Below are positions 21,650 to 35,300 of a stretch of 64,000 nucleotides of DNA, piece by piece (position 1 is the stretch's first letter; each line of letters opens with the position of its first letter). The DNA comes from Enoplolaimus lenunculus. Its lineage: Eukaryota > Nematoda > Enoplea > Enoplida > Thoracostomopsidae. Where the stretch lies: NCBI GenBank assembly GCA_030248215.1, contig JASANG010003684.1:124001-188000 (forward strand), written 5' to 3'. A program made the position numbers and the translations under genes. Under the pieces are notes generated by a model, which saw only the letters and a list, made by a program, of their open reading frames with translations, had not been told where the DNA came from and did no database searches.

Positions 21650-24296
21650 AATTTTAAATCAAGTCTCTTCAACGTAAGAACTGGGAAGCCAGGCATATAA
21701 GCTCGATCGAAAGGTCTGATGGCACGTTAGTAACAGACTCAGATGCAGTTCTAGGTGAAATTACTGAGCAGTATTCCAACGTATTCAGATCGGAAGGGAT
21801 AAGCGGAGAAGATCTCCTTTTTTTCTGGCACAAAATGGTCTTTCCAAGTTGAGTGAGGTGGAAAAAAATACTTTAGAGGAACCCATTACGTCAGTTGAAA
21901 TAGCGAGCGCTATTAAATCTATGCAGGGTAAAAAGACGCCGGGATACGATGGTATTCCTGTTGAATTCTATTGGCTGTTTTGTGGAATATTATCTGAATT
22001 TTTGTGTAAAATGTATAACGCGTTCTTGGATGATCTTAAGCTCAATTTCTCCGCATATGATGGTGTTATTACCCTATTATATAAAGGGAATGGAAGGAAA
22101 ACGTGTCGCGATAATTGGCGGCCAATTAGGTTGCTGAATATAGATTATAAGATTTTTACAAAAGTTTTGGCAAAAAGATTAGAATCGGTCATGAAATCTT
22201 TAGTCCACCCGGATCAGACAAGCTCGGTTCCCGACAGAATTATCCAAGACAGTGTTGCACATGTCATGTCTGTTATTCATTTTGCCAATGAAAGCAACGC
22301 AAAGGCGTTGCTGCTATCAGTTGATCACAAAGCCGCTTTTGATTTGGTGGAGTGGTCATTTATTTTTGAGACACTTAGGGTCATGAATTTTGGCGAAAAC
22401 TTTTTAAACATGATCAAATGTATTTATAAACCCGGATGTACAAGATCATCTGTTATAGTTAATGGTTTTAAGTCAGAATTTTTTCATGTTTTCCGTGGAA
22501 TTCGACAAGGGTGTCCCTTATCGCCGTCATTATATGTCATAACAGCGGAAGTGGTAGCTCATTATCTTCGAATAACTTCAAGAATTTCGGGGATACCACT
22601 ATACGGCATTAACACCCGAGTGACTAAGTTTGCCGACGACACTAATATTTTTCTAAGTAGGATTTCAGATATAAGTGTGGTTTTTGATGTTTTTGAAAAA
22701 TTTCAAAAGGCCTCTGGCAGCCGACTAAAGGAAACTAAAACACAGATACTATTAATGGGCGATCTAAGGAACGCACTTGTACCCCATCAATATGCACGCT
22801 TTATTGTTGAAAGAGTGAAAATTTATGGCCTTTGGTTTGATTCAAAGGGACTCGATGTTCCTGAAAATTGGATAAAGTGCTATGAAGCAATTGCAAGTCT
22901 TGAACAGCGAATACCGCCCTGAGGTATCTCTGTTTTTGGAAAAATCCATCTTGTTCACATTTATTTTTTGTGTATGTTTAATTATTTGAAAAAATTAGTA
23001 ACACCCCCTGAGCAACTAGTGAAGGAAACTATCAATGTGGTTTATAAGTGGTTGTGGTACCCGTCCACCGCTAGTATTATTAGAAGGGATATCCTGTTTT
23101 TACAACCTAGTCACGGCGGGATAAATTTCCCAAATATTTTTGTCAGACTGAAAGTGAATCGTTTAATGTTTTATATTCGAATATTAAGAGGTACCGAAGT
23201 TGTGAGTTGGAAGAGATGTTTCGAACATTTCTTTCGGCAAGTTCAGTTTTCGACTAAACGTCAACTGAGACGCATTGATGTACCGGAGTTATATAAAGAG
23301 ATACGGATTGCAATGATTGAGTCATCTTTTAAAATGGATGGAAATTTTTGTTGGTTTTTTGGCGAAAAGTTATCCTTAAAAACAGTGTCGGCAAATAAAT
23401 TGTATAAAATGTGGATACACGCTGTGTATAAGGGACTCATGCATCCTAAACATGTTTTTTGGCGAGACGAGCTAGGAGTTGAACCTATTTTTGTCGAGCG
23501 ATCATGGATATGGGCAAAAGCGAAATATGTTGACGGCTCTGCGCGAGACGTCCATTTTAGGTTAAGACACAAGTCATTGTATACTAATCACCGCACTAGT
23601 CATTTTACAGATGGGACAAATATATGTTCGTTTTGTTATTTGGATGGAATTGAAGTGCGGTAGGATAATGTTCATGTGTTTATTTATTGTTTGCGGGCGC
23701 AAGAAATTAGTTTTTTCATCACTCCCGTTTTGCAACAGGTAGCTGGAGTAAATGAAATAACGATTTCGGATTTAATTTTGGGACGAAATATTCACGACCC
23801 ATTAAAGAGAATAGCTTTTAATTTCATCGTCCAACATGCACAATTGGCAATATGGAGTGCTCGATGTAAACTCGAGTTTAACAATGAAAATGTCTGTGTT
23901 GTTGATGTTTTTCAGGAAAATGTTTATAGAAATTTGTGCAAACTTAAGCTGTATCTAAAAGAAGAATGTTTTTTAAGGTTTTTGGAACAATAACCCGACA
24001 GAATGATAGCATGCTGGGTTTTCGAATGTCTTTTTCTCAGCGTACCTGATTTGTAGTTTGTTTTGAAACTAGGTTTCTTGTGTGCTTTTTAACATATTTG
24101 CTCTGAATAATATCCTTGCAAGCAGAGTAGAATAATGGGTAACTTTCAAGGACCTTTGTTATGTTATGATAATATGTTGTTACCTTCTTTGGTTTATATA
24201 ATTGCTTTCGTTGATGTAAATGTGGTTTATCCTTTTAATAAAACCCGGGGTGTTCGGCAAACGAGCGCTTCGGACTTAAACTAAACTAAACTAAAC
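21650..24296 (+). mobile_element. 5'-truncated Tx1-like (L1 group) LINE
   Basis: The element covers part of ORF2 from just before the reverse transcriptase through the C-terminal region, a 3' UTR and a tail of TAAAC repeats (24277-24296). The 5' end is truncated and ORF1 and the endonuclease are absent. RT motifs such as NWRPIRLLNIDYKI, GIRQGCPLSP and FADD place it in the L1/Tx1 group. Confidence 0.85.
21849..23993 (+). pseudogene. LINE ORF2 remnant: reverse transcriptase and C-terminal region
   Basis: One reading frame runs across 21849-23993 and encodes RT palm and thumb parts: TPGYDGIPVEF, DNWRPIRLLN, HPDQTSSVPDRIIQD, LLLSVDHKAAFD, RQGCPLSP, TKFADDTNIF. An in-frame TGA lies at about 22920 and a TAG at about 23662. 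A frame change near 21830 separates the upstream NWEARHISSIERSDG part from the rest. The remnant is therefore inactive. Residue patterns are typical of Tx1-type LINEs, which often have sequence-specific targets, but the endonuclease that would show this is missing. Confidence 0.85.
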
Positions 24297-24486
24297 AGCT
24301 GTTTTAACGCAGACATCGGGACACTTGTTTCTAACTGTATTAACAGATCAAAGAATCGGAGCCCTCTGTGCATAATTCGAATTCAAAATAAACAAAACGA
24401 CACGGTCGGCAATATTTAAGCCATAACATTTTTACTATGTGCAGTTCAAACATGAAATATTGCTATGGCAGTGAAGACATTACTAT

Positions 24487-24723
24487 CAGGGTACAACCGG
24501 AGGTCTGTCTCTGGCTTCGACAGAAAATCGGTCGCCGTCTCCGGGAAAGTTTTTGCCGTAGGTTACGGCACTTTCGGCTGTGCTATTTTTATAGTTTTAC
24601 AAAAATTGTATCGCTTGCATTTGGCTATGAATTTTTGCATGATTTGAAAACAAATTGCCACAATTTCTTACTAATTTCGCGTTACTTCCAGCTCCGGTAT
24701 TTCTCACCTCTGGTTAAACCCTG
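24487..24723. mobile_element. 237-bp hAT-like MITE with perfect target duplication
   Basis: The ends CAGGGTACAACCGGAGG and (complement) CAGGGTTTAACCAGAGG are inverted. The 8-bp direct repeat ATTACTAT flanks both sides (24479-24486 and 24724-24731). An 8-bp duplication with CAGGG ends is the hAT pattern. Confidence 0.85.
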
Positions 24724-25771
24724 ATTACTATACTATAGGTCAAAACACAAATTGTGAAACTATTATAAAATGGCCCAAAGCGATCCCGTTATACAAAAGC
24801 GTTTATTAATGCACAAGTAAAATCTTTAACCTGAGATAACAAAACACATTTTTGATTGATTGTAGGTTACACCTTGACATCAGCATCTACTAAGCAGCAT
24901 AGAAAAAATGTTTGAAAAAGATCATATGCTGGATCGAATTTCATTACAGAAATTAGGTCCAGTAGCTATTTTCTTTCAACTCAAACTGAACCATGGTTCA
25001 ACCTAAAAATAATTCAGAGGATTTACTACACAACAACATAATCTGAATTTGAGCCCATTAATACTCAATCCAAAACAACTGACTTAAAATCTATTAATTA
25101 TCAGTCCATAACACAGCTTTTGTAAAATCAACAAGCATTCGCTAAATTCACCATAATCATAGCAATATTGTGAACGTTTCACAAAACATCTTTGGCTACT
25201 CGAATTTACTCCATATCCCGTGAGCCCAATGCGAAGCGTGAAAGCAACACGCTCTGCCAATGATCAGCACTCTTAGGAACGCAAATTATTTCAACAGACG
25301 CTTCAAACTTCACATTATGCTGGTGGCACCATTTATGATGTATTATATACGGTTCATATTTATTGCTGGCAGCAAAAAAGAAAGACAATCGACCTTTTCT
25401 TGAATGACACGTGAGTCGCGCAGATTTTACACTCACGACGAAATTTTTAAAATATTTTGTATCCCAACGTAGGTACTTATCAAACCAATACCGTCGTACA
25501 CTCTATGGTGATCAAGTCATCTACAATTAAAAAACATATTGCAATACTAAATTTGCATTTAACACAACGCTTAGCAGAACCAGAAATACTCTATGCTAAT
25601 CCTTAAAAAAGTATCAAAAATGAAGTACGTTCTCGAAAAACATTCACGTTACACGCTGTGTGTTCTATCGTACGTTATTATTAGGAATGCCGTCTACCCC
25701 ACCCAAGTAATGTACGTTGCATATCAGTATCTTTTTCTTAAGAATGTCAACAGCTTTGGTACGCGCAAAAG

Positions 25772-26123
25772 CAAGGATGGGCGATCTATTATAAACCGAG
25801 ACTGAAACCGGCCATGAAACGTCTCTGTCTCGGTCAATTTTTGGTCATCATCGGAAAAATTTAAATTTTCAAATTTTAGGCTTAGGCTTAGGCTAAGTAT
25901 TTCTAATGCTTTTTCGTAGTTTGTTTTATCAGAATATATGCTCATAATTATTGTAAGATTATGAAACTTAATTGATTCACAGCGAAATTTTATTCACCAA
26001 GCATCACTTACTTCAACAATTATGCAGCCATAACTATGTGAATATTCGACTTCTGATCTCAGAACACCGAGACCGATACCTGTCAAATATCGAGACGTGT
26101 CGAGACTGAGACTCTCATCTTTG
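25772..26123. mobile_element. 'GAGACC' hAT-like MITE
   Basis: It begins CAAGGATGGGCGATCT and ends GAGACTCTCATCTTTG, matching the termini of 33273-33824 and 48422-48780. It shares the internal GTCTCGGTCAATTTTTGGTC and the GCATCACTTACTTCAACAAT stretch. No target duplication survives, so it is an older copy. Confidence 0.7.
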
Positions 26124-26330
26124 CTTGAGAGTTAATGGTGCATTTTAAGAACATAGAATTGAGTTGTAGGACAATTTATATTGCAACGCAGAATTATTTT
26201 ACCTGCACTCTCTACATATTACAAAACTACAAATTCGACGTGTGGACTACTGGGTTTAACACAATTATAATTACCTTATTGCCTGATTGCCTGTATTGAC
26301 ATTCAAGTTATGGGATGTATTTTCTCTAAG

Positions 26331-26375
26331 TCACCGTTGCTGCTGCTGCTGTTGTTGTTGTTGTTGCTGGTGAGC
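26331..26375 (-). CDS. last atrophin exon: a polyglutamine tail
   Basis: The acceptor TTTTTAG leads in phase 0 to AH, eleven Q, R and TGA. It joins to the donor GCGCAG|GTAAAA at 26779. If that intron is retained the frame instead runs on for about 25 codons to a stop at 26704. Human RERE ends in a different, charged sequence. Confidence 0.6.
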   Translation of the reverse strand, partial: AHQQQQQQQQQQQR

Positions 26376-27930
26376 CTAAAAATAAAACCATTCGCACATA
26401 ATTATTTTGTTCAATTAATACATTTAAACACAATAATCTATGTGTACATCGCTGCACACTTTGTAATATGTACCACCATTTTCGCAGTATTCCCAAATTA
26501 ATACACCAAATATAGGTCGAATGGTAGTAATTCAGTAGGTAGAATCTGTACATTCAATTGGTTAGCAGGCCGTACATTATACTGACTAAAAACGAAAACG
26601 CTATATTCAAGCAGCATCATCACAGCATCGGCGGCAATAATTAGAAATGTGCCGCCAGCCCCTATACACATTTTCGCCCCTGGACTGAATTTATTAAACA
26701 GCACTAAAAGAAGTGGATGTTAAGAAAATTTTCTTTGCCCCCCTTTAATAACGATTCTTGATTGTGAGGTTGTTTTACCTGCGCTAATGAATTTTCGTTA
26801 GGCGATCCAGACGACATCCCAGGTATCCCAGATGCATTCAGTAGCCCGGCGGCTGCAAGTTGCTCAACAGCTGCCAACTGTTGCTGCAGCGACGGCGTTA
26901 ATTTATTATGTTGCATTGGTTGTTGTTGTTGTTGTTGGTGTTGCTGCTGCTGCTGCATTAGTGCCAACGCTAACATTGCAAGCTCGGGATTTTGCTGTAG
27001 TTGATGATGTTGCATCAAAACATTGCTCAAACTATTGTTTATATTTTTGTCGCTCAATACAAAGCCAGTTGTTGGGTTTCCGGTACTTGTAGTCGGTCGT
27101 GGCGAGTGCTGTTGCAGTTGTTGTAACCGGCTATTTGTACCTGCTAGTCCTTCGCTTGAAACGGTTGATTTTTGCTGCTGCTGTGCTACTGCTGTCAACT
27201 GTTGCGAATTATCCCTGTTCAACGGGAAGTTACCAGAATGAGCGCTTTGAAGTGTATTAGACGTCGTTGATGCTTGTACAAAAGCTGGCGGACAATTTGA
27301 ATTATATTGCTGTTGCTTTTGAAGCATTGTCATATTACCAGCTAGTTTTTGAGAACTATTCAACGTTGCCGGAATCGTTGTATCTGGTGCCAAATTCATA
27401 GTTCCTGAAATAGTCGACTGTACAAGTTGATTGATAACATTATTAGTTCGCAACTGATCTGTGCTTGTACCTGAGACTGCACCTGAACTTTGATTTTGCA
27501 TGGTAGTAGTATTGGTGGTAATATAATTATTACCTGTTGCCATGTTGTGTCCTCCAGATAGTGCACTGCTATTGTGCAAGCTTAGATCATTGGCCAAGTT
27601 TGATGCGGCGCTAAGATCTATCGATTGCCGATTACTTTGCTGTTCCGTGGCATGGGATGGCTGTTGTTGATTTTGCATTAAGCCCAGGCCTCCGGTATCT
27701 GTTACAAAGGTTTGCGGCTCAACAATATTATCTTTGGGATCTTTTTTACTTCGCCCAGCACTATTTGAGCTAGTTAGAGGCTCGAGTAGAGGTAGACCTG
27801 TGATTGGATGGATATGCAAATGCGTATGTGTATGTGAATGGGTATGATGTTGCATTGGACTATTGCCAGATTGTTGTTGTTGTTGTTGGTTTTGTTGTTG
27901 TTGTTGTTGTTGTTGTTGTTGCTGTTGTTT

Positions 27931-28004
<74 letters not shown>

Positions 28005-29285
28005 GCTGCTGTTGCTGTCCTGTCGACTGAAAATGAAATGCGCTATTAGTTGGATTGGTTTCATGCTTTGGCACAGCCACCGGAGAAATATTACTACTTT
28101 GCAGATTGCAATTCGAATTATTAATGACGGAACGATTATTGGCAGCTCCAGATGAACTGAGCTGGTTTCCAACAGTTGACGATTGCATAGCAAACACCGA
28201 ACCAGTGAGTGTGTTATCTGCAACATTTTGAATAAAATCAGATCAGTCAGCGCCACGGGCACAGCCAAGATTTTGAAAGGCGGGCTACGTTCTATAAAAC
28301 GTGGAAGCGAGTGAAACTGTGTCTAATAACCCATGTAAAAAAATCCCAAAGAGGGTTGACACCTGAACCCCCTGAATGCGCCTTTGGTCAGTGCCACAAA
28401 ACAGTAATGGACAGAAATAAGCATGTAGCAATCACAACTGTGTCTATTGCTTTTGCCGTCGCTAAGTTATAACCACGTTTGACTTTTGCTATTTTAGGAA
28501 TGAGCAAGAGCGATACGGAACAGAGTAGCAATCTGGAACGCAATTGCGATGGCACTTAAATTTGTCAGTGGCAATAGTTTAATAGCACATATGATAATGA
28601 CACGGTAGTGTCTCTTTAATATTCTTAGCTCAAGCTTTTGGAAATAGTTTTGCGATTAAAATAGGTATCCTAAAACGGAACTCTGATCCAAATCTAAACA
28701 TAACTTGCTGTTCAAAATATGCTATTTTAAAGCGCAACTCCGGTCCAAAACAACACCTAACTCACCTAATTGATTCAACAGCTGCTTCTGACAAGCAGCG
28801 TATGCAGCGCTGGTGGCACTTGGCTGGTTTAGTGTACCTTGGATTCCGGTGACCAACCCAGCGGACGACGAGGTCATGCTGCTAGCGGTATGCGGCAAAC
28901 CTGTCATCGCAGCTGTTGAGGTAGGCAGCTTACTAGTTTCGGGCAGCTTAGTTCCTGTTGCGTCGGTGGCCGCACCAGCGATTGCTCCAAACAGTGACCC
29001 GACTAACTCAAGACGAGCTTCTGGACTAAGATTCTGATTGATGAGGTCTGTAAACGTTTGTGGTTGCGAGCTTGGCTGTAGCAGTGGCCCCGGTTGTAAT
29101 CGTGGCATTTTTGATACAGGGTGTACACTACCAGCATTATTAGACGCAGCCGGTATTCCGAGTCCACCACCACTTGACGCACTTTGTGATGCAAGTTCTG
29201 CAAGACGTTGTTGTAGTTCGACTGCAAGTTGTTGTTGCTGTAACTGCTGTTGTAGCAATAATGGATGTTGTTGTTGTTGTTGTTT

Positions 29286-29326
<41 letters not shown>

Positions 29327-32300
29327 GCTGCTGCTGCTGCTGTTGTTGTTGTTGCTGCTGCTGCTGCTGCTGCTGTTGTTGTTGTTGTTGTTCTTTCTGT
29401 TGCTGTCGCTCTCTTTGTTGCTTTTGCTGTTGTTGGGACAATCTTTGTGATGTCGGCATTTTGTGTTGTTGATGTTGTTGTTGTTGTTGGTGGTGTCGTT
29501 GTTGTTGTTGTTGTTGTTGTTGATGCTGATACTGTTTATGTTGCGTTTTTTGCTGACGTTGCTGTTGACTTTGTTGCTGTTGGCTTTGTTGTTGTTGTTG
29601 TTGTTGATGATGATGTTGTTGTTGCTGTTGTTGCTGGTGATGTTGAAAATGTTGTAATTCATGATTTACTGCACCACGAACTCCTGGTTGCATGTTTCCA
29701 AACATCTGCGGCGCAAAGGATAAAGACGATGAGGTAGAATCTAAGTTTTTCTGAGGAAAATTGGAGTTTCCAGCCACCGCAGTAGTACAACTTCTGTTCG
29801 TAGTATTTGTGGCAGTTCCAGTTGTTTGATGTCCGCTTAATGCCGTTTCATGTTTCACATTACACATCTGGTGAAATGCAGCCATCTTTTCGCACCTTAA
29901 ATTCAAAATCTCTGCATACAGGCCTGTTCCTGAAGAGAGATTTTTAAAATGAGAGTTGTTGCGTAAAATTCTCAAAAGATTATTTTGATTAAAAAAATTT
30001 TGAAAACTAAATATTGTCTATATCACACACTTTTGTCTTGTGCGTTACTTCGTTTTTACGGCAAAAGAATTGTAATTAATACGGTCAACTTGAATTTCCA
30101 CTATTCACAAGGTCATTTCGTTACTACAAAAATTTCAAAGAACGCTACGTGGCTTTTGCATACTTTCCCCACACACTTAAGGTTAAGGCTTGTGCTGCAT
30201 TGTGCTAAAATTGCAAACGGCTCCTTCCACTAAAAATAACCTAAACACTATATTGCTGCTTACATGGGTACAAGAACACCGCGCAGCAGCCACCGACTGC
30301 GGGGCACAATATAATGATACTGAACGAAATTCTGCGTATAACGTGATCGAGAAGTCAAGTGCAATTTTAGCACTAAATAAGGTTTTGGTTCTGATCCGAA
30401 AAAACTCAAAATTTTCAAAACTAATTATAAATTTTTTCGTAGTTTTTTTGTGTTTTTTATAGTTTTTGGTGTTTTTTCAGAGTATCTGCTCATAATCATT
30501 GCGTAACTATAAAAATTCATAGACTAACAGTGAAATTTTATTCACCATGCATTACTTACTTCAACAATACAGCGATAGATTTGCTGAATTCTCGACTTCT
30601 TGTCTCGGTTCCAAACCTCCGAGACTCAAAAAACCGACAACGAGACCTGCCAAATATCGAGACTTGCCGAGACCGAGATTGAGACTCAGGGTGCAAAGCG
30701 GAACTAGATTATACCGGAATCGGAACAGCAAATTTAAACCGGAATTGTAATCGGAATTGGAACTAGAAATTTTGTGACTGTACGGATAATTTATATGGAC
30801 AAATATAATATTGATTTAGGATGTCTGTTGGCTGGAATACTGGCAACAATTTTCAAAACGTCGCATGAACAAGTTGGTGATGATTTCTGGTTACTGTAAA
30901 CCTAAAGAACAATTATTGATAAGTTAACTCATCGACAGCAATTTTATAGATAAATGATACAGAATTTTTAAGCAACGCATCACAACAAGTGGGATTAAAT
31001 TAAGCTGTCAAAATTCCGATTCCGATTGATTGTGCATTCGGAATCGGAGTCGTTTTGAAACGGAATTCTAATTAAATTCTGAATTCCGGGTGCACCATGC
31101 GAGACTCCCATCCCTGCTTCTAGCTACATAGTACGTCAAATAAACCCACCGTTCTCGTTCCATAGCCATCATCATAATCGCGAGTTGCTGTTGTTGTTGC
31201 GCATCCAATTGCATACCACCTAATAATGCTGTAGCAGCTGCAGCTTCGGCGTTTGCAATTGATGTAGGAGTGGACATATTCTGTTGAGATGCCATGTCTT
31301 TCAGTCGCTAAAATGCAAGATATAAACACAATAACCAATCTTTACCTTGAGTGGCGCACAAGCTTTAAAATAACTTTTTGCTTAGGTATAAGCCTAGGCT
31401 TCGTTATTGGCGTATCCTTACGATGATGTATGTGCTTGTACCACTGTTACGCCCCTCAAGGTAACATTGGCCAACACAATATCATTTTTAAACATACCAA
31501 ATCACAACAGCTAAAGGTTGTATATTATTTTAAAATCTTGGCCCATATCCTCAAATGCGTATAGCACCTAACCCCAGTAATCGATAGGTTGCTAAATTGA
31601 CGACCATATGCATCTGCGCATCCTCAAATTGGTACAGCACTGTCGTAGAAACCAAATCCGAAAACTGTGCCAAATTTTAAACCTCTCTTTACACTAGTTA
31701 CAAAACTACAAGACCTATCACCAACTCATAGTAGGTGCTTCACACAGTTAAGAATACAAACCCTGCAAACAAGTACCAACCTGTCCAAACGGCAAATCAA
31801 TCATCGTTGGCCCACCACTTCCGGCTGCATTTATTGAGGACGACGCCGCCGCAACAGCGGCTAGAAACGGATTACCAGCAATACTATTGTTATTGACGTT
31901 ATTATGATTTGAAGCGAGCCATGACTGATGACTTGAACCACCAGCAGTAGCTGCTTGATGAGGTGTAGCCGCATTTCCCGGATATGCACTAGCTGCAGCA
32001 GCCGCGGCCGCAGCAAAGAAGGAATTTAAATGTTGTTGTTGTCCGAACGCCATAAATGGATTCATGTGCATCGCAGGCGCGAGCATTGAATTGGCACCAA
32101 GCTGACTGCCGGCCATTAGAGCTGCTAAATGAGGGGGAAACATTGCAGCTGCAGCCGCTGCAGCTGCCGGATATCCAGCAAGTCCATTTGGCAGCATGCC
32201 AAAGTAATTTGGAAATGGATTGCTCTGAGGTTGCTGAGGCAGGTGTTTTGACGCCTGTGTTTGTTTTGTCATGTCGGAAATGAGTGAATTTGCATGCGTC

Positions 32301-35300
32301 GCCGCAGCGGCAGACTGCTGCGAGTTATAGTTAGGCGTATGTACACTTGTTGGAAAGGCCTGAAAATAACAACGACGTTACATTATAAGAACTACACACA
32401 CTTAACCGAAAACAGAACTAATTAATTCTAAAGCTAATATGGCACCTCTACGATATAGACCCCATCACAAACATTTTGCTACAATACGGAGGGGTTCGAA
32501 TCTACGCCGCACGAATTACTGATTAGCAGGTTTAACTACCGAGCTACGCAACCGTGGATACTTTTCGCCACATTGGCTTTACACCGTAAGTTTTGTACTA
32601 CAATTAAACACATTAACGAATTATCACCGAGCCGTCCTGAAATCTGCTGATGGTAGTCAAATGCATTACTAGATATCTCCCCTTACCTTATTTGCTTCTT
32701 TAACAGTGTTCGCTTTTGTTTGATTGTTATCAGACGAAGGTGCACGAAACGTCAGATCAGTCCGCGCACAAGTGTTTTCTCCCCGATACCAGCGGCGAAC
32801 AAATCTGAATACAAAAAACGATAAAGAAACAGGCATTGGGTTTGGAGCTCTACGCTTTTGCAAAACCTTGGATATAAAATGCATGAAATCGCTGATATAA
32901 ATGGAAAGAATATTGCTAGCGGAGTCAACTGTTTACAATACAGACATACGTAATTACATTGTCATATTTTGTTCCACCTAAAACGATTCTCTAGAAAGCT
33001 ATTTTACAAAAACAAACACAAGAAGATTGGAGCGATCCATATACACATTAGAGTTGCCCCGGAGCCAGGATTTTTACCGAGGCTGGGGCCAACTTAGAAC
33101 GCGTAAAGATAACTATGAACATAAGCTACGATATACGTGATACGTATATAGTAGCTAACAGTAGGAAAATAAAAAATATCATATACAGTAATTAATTTCT
33201 CGTGACTTTCGTATTTTCAAAAAAATAAGAACCGATCGTTTAAGAATCGTATATAAAACTGGCCCCGGCTAGCAGGGATGTGCGATCTCGGTCTCGGCAA
33301 GTCACGTGATTTGGCTGGTCTCGGTCTCGGTTTTCTTGAGTCTGTGGTTTGTAAATCGAGACCAAAATGGTGAAAAACCAATAAACCATTGCTATTAGCT
33401 GAGTTATTTTGAGTTGATGAAAGAACGTAGCAATGCTTTGCTCACAGTTTGGACAAAATGTGCATGTGAGAACCACTAAAATAGGGTACTTGTTTACTGC
33501 ATTCAACAATATGACTGTATTAATAAGGTCTCAAGCTCCATCACTGATTATTGTACATACATTTTGACATGAATGGCTTAGGTTTAGGTTTACGCGTTTT
33601 CATTAATACGGTCACTTGACGGCGATTTATTAGTTTAATTGTATGAATGAAACGGCAATTCTTAGCAGATAAAAATTTATCAAAACTTTTGTTAGAATTT
33701 TTTATTTTCTGTGATGGTTAAAATTGATCGATACCGAGACCAAAAGTCTCGGTCTCGGGAGGATGCGTCTCGGTCTCGGCCTCGGTCTTCGTCACACTCT
33801 TTTGACCGAGGCCGCTCATGCCTGCCGGCTACGCTCCGTCAAACAACGCCCTGATACCGGAGCCAGATCCCGCGACATCTCTAATATACATATTATACAA
33901 CTTTTACGTGTTCCATCTGTAATTACAAAACAGTTCTAAAGTATTACTTCTGAAAAGTCAATTTAAAGACAAAGAAACGCCACACAAAAGAAAATAGAAA
34001 CACCACTGACACCACACTCACATTGCATTACGGCTACGATGCACTTCGGTTGAATCGCACTTTGGGGCGTCGGTGGTCGAAGCGACCACAGCTGGAGGAT
34101 CACAGGCTTTGTTGCTTAAAGGAGTATTTTTATTTTCACACCCACCATCAAGGCAGCTCAACGAACAACTCTCCCTAACTCCATTTTCCACCTCAGGTTT
34201 GACTCCAAACGATATTTGAGCTGCTGAACTTGAACTAGGCACCACTGCATTATTGCCGGTTCGATTTATTTTGTATCCAGGCATGTCGAAATGCTCCAAT
34301 TGCAGTTTGGGACCACCAGCAGCTGTGGTCACATTTGGCAATGCGCCCACTAAGTTCTGAGTATGAGGTTGTATCATATTTGCCGGGATCAAACTTGCAA
34401 TCGGTAACTGGACGGGACGCTGTTTTTGTTTTACATTGTTCGATGATGCAGGTGAGCTCCTTTGATATATTTGCTGCAGTGCAAGCGCGTCCATAAAAAG
34501 TTGTTGCTGAGCCGATGGTGATAATTTCGATATATCACCTCCGTTCGCAAAAAACTCATTTAAATTATTAGCGGCTGCAGAAACTACCGTACTTGCCGTA
34601 GCAGCAGAGCCAGAAGGCAAAAAATTGTTCAACGTGCTCGATTGGTTTGTGATTAGCTTGCTATCTTCCGCGTTGGGCCTAATATTTGCGCTGCTCATTG
34701 CACTTACCGATTGCCGGTTCGGTTTTGAACTTGATGGTTGATTAATTTGTCCACACACCTGAGCATTAATGTCGTGACCAGTCTGTGTTGGTCCAAGTTT
34801 TCCCAACGTCGTTGTGGATTGAGGTACATTATTTCGGGCTAAACCTGCTGTCTTACCGGTGAGACCAGCCGCAACCACTGAGTTTTGGTTTGAAATCGCT
34901 TTCGTTACGCCAACTGACCGAGTAGCTTGTCTAGCTGCCGCTACAGCTACTCGCTCATTGAGTTCTGTTTGTTGACTATGCAGCTTAGCTATCACAGATT
35001 TCAACGTCGACGCAGTGGCTGCCGCCGATGCGGATGCCGACAGTGCAAAATGCGGTATTGAAATTCCATTTATAGTTGTCGTGTTGCATTCTCCAGCATT
35101 TGGTTCAGATTTTATGTTGACCGTGGCGGAATTATTTACCTGAGGTTGCCCATCAGAGCTGAATAATTTCGCTGTAAGTCCACGATGTAAAGGTTGCTGG
35201 TGTTTATACGATGGTGGTCGTTTACCGCTACTGCTGCTAATGGAATGTGCTAATGGGCGAATGTTGTTATGGTTGGATTTTGTACTCATTAACGAACCAG

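Larger units (their letters stand above)
24304..26330. other. intergenic stretch between the LINE and the atrophin 3' end
   Basis: Apart from the two MITEs listed separately (24487-24723 and 25772-26123) nothing is recognised. On the minus strand AATAAA-type signals appear near 25990 and 24805 and could end the atrophin transcript. Confidence 0.4.

Noticed and set aside
27804-28155. Plus-strand poly-Val and poly-Leu frames
   Set aside because: They are antisense shadows of the polyglutamine repeat in the exon 26779-28217.
29003-29662. Minus-strand frame of poly-Asn/Ser
   Set aside because: It is the other reading frame of the CAA/CAG repeat and lacks the flanking conserved atrophin sequence.
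29038-29737. Plus-strand frames of poly-Cys, poly-Val/Ala and poly-Leu
   Set aside because: They are antisense shadows of the atrophin polyglutamine exon.
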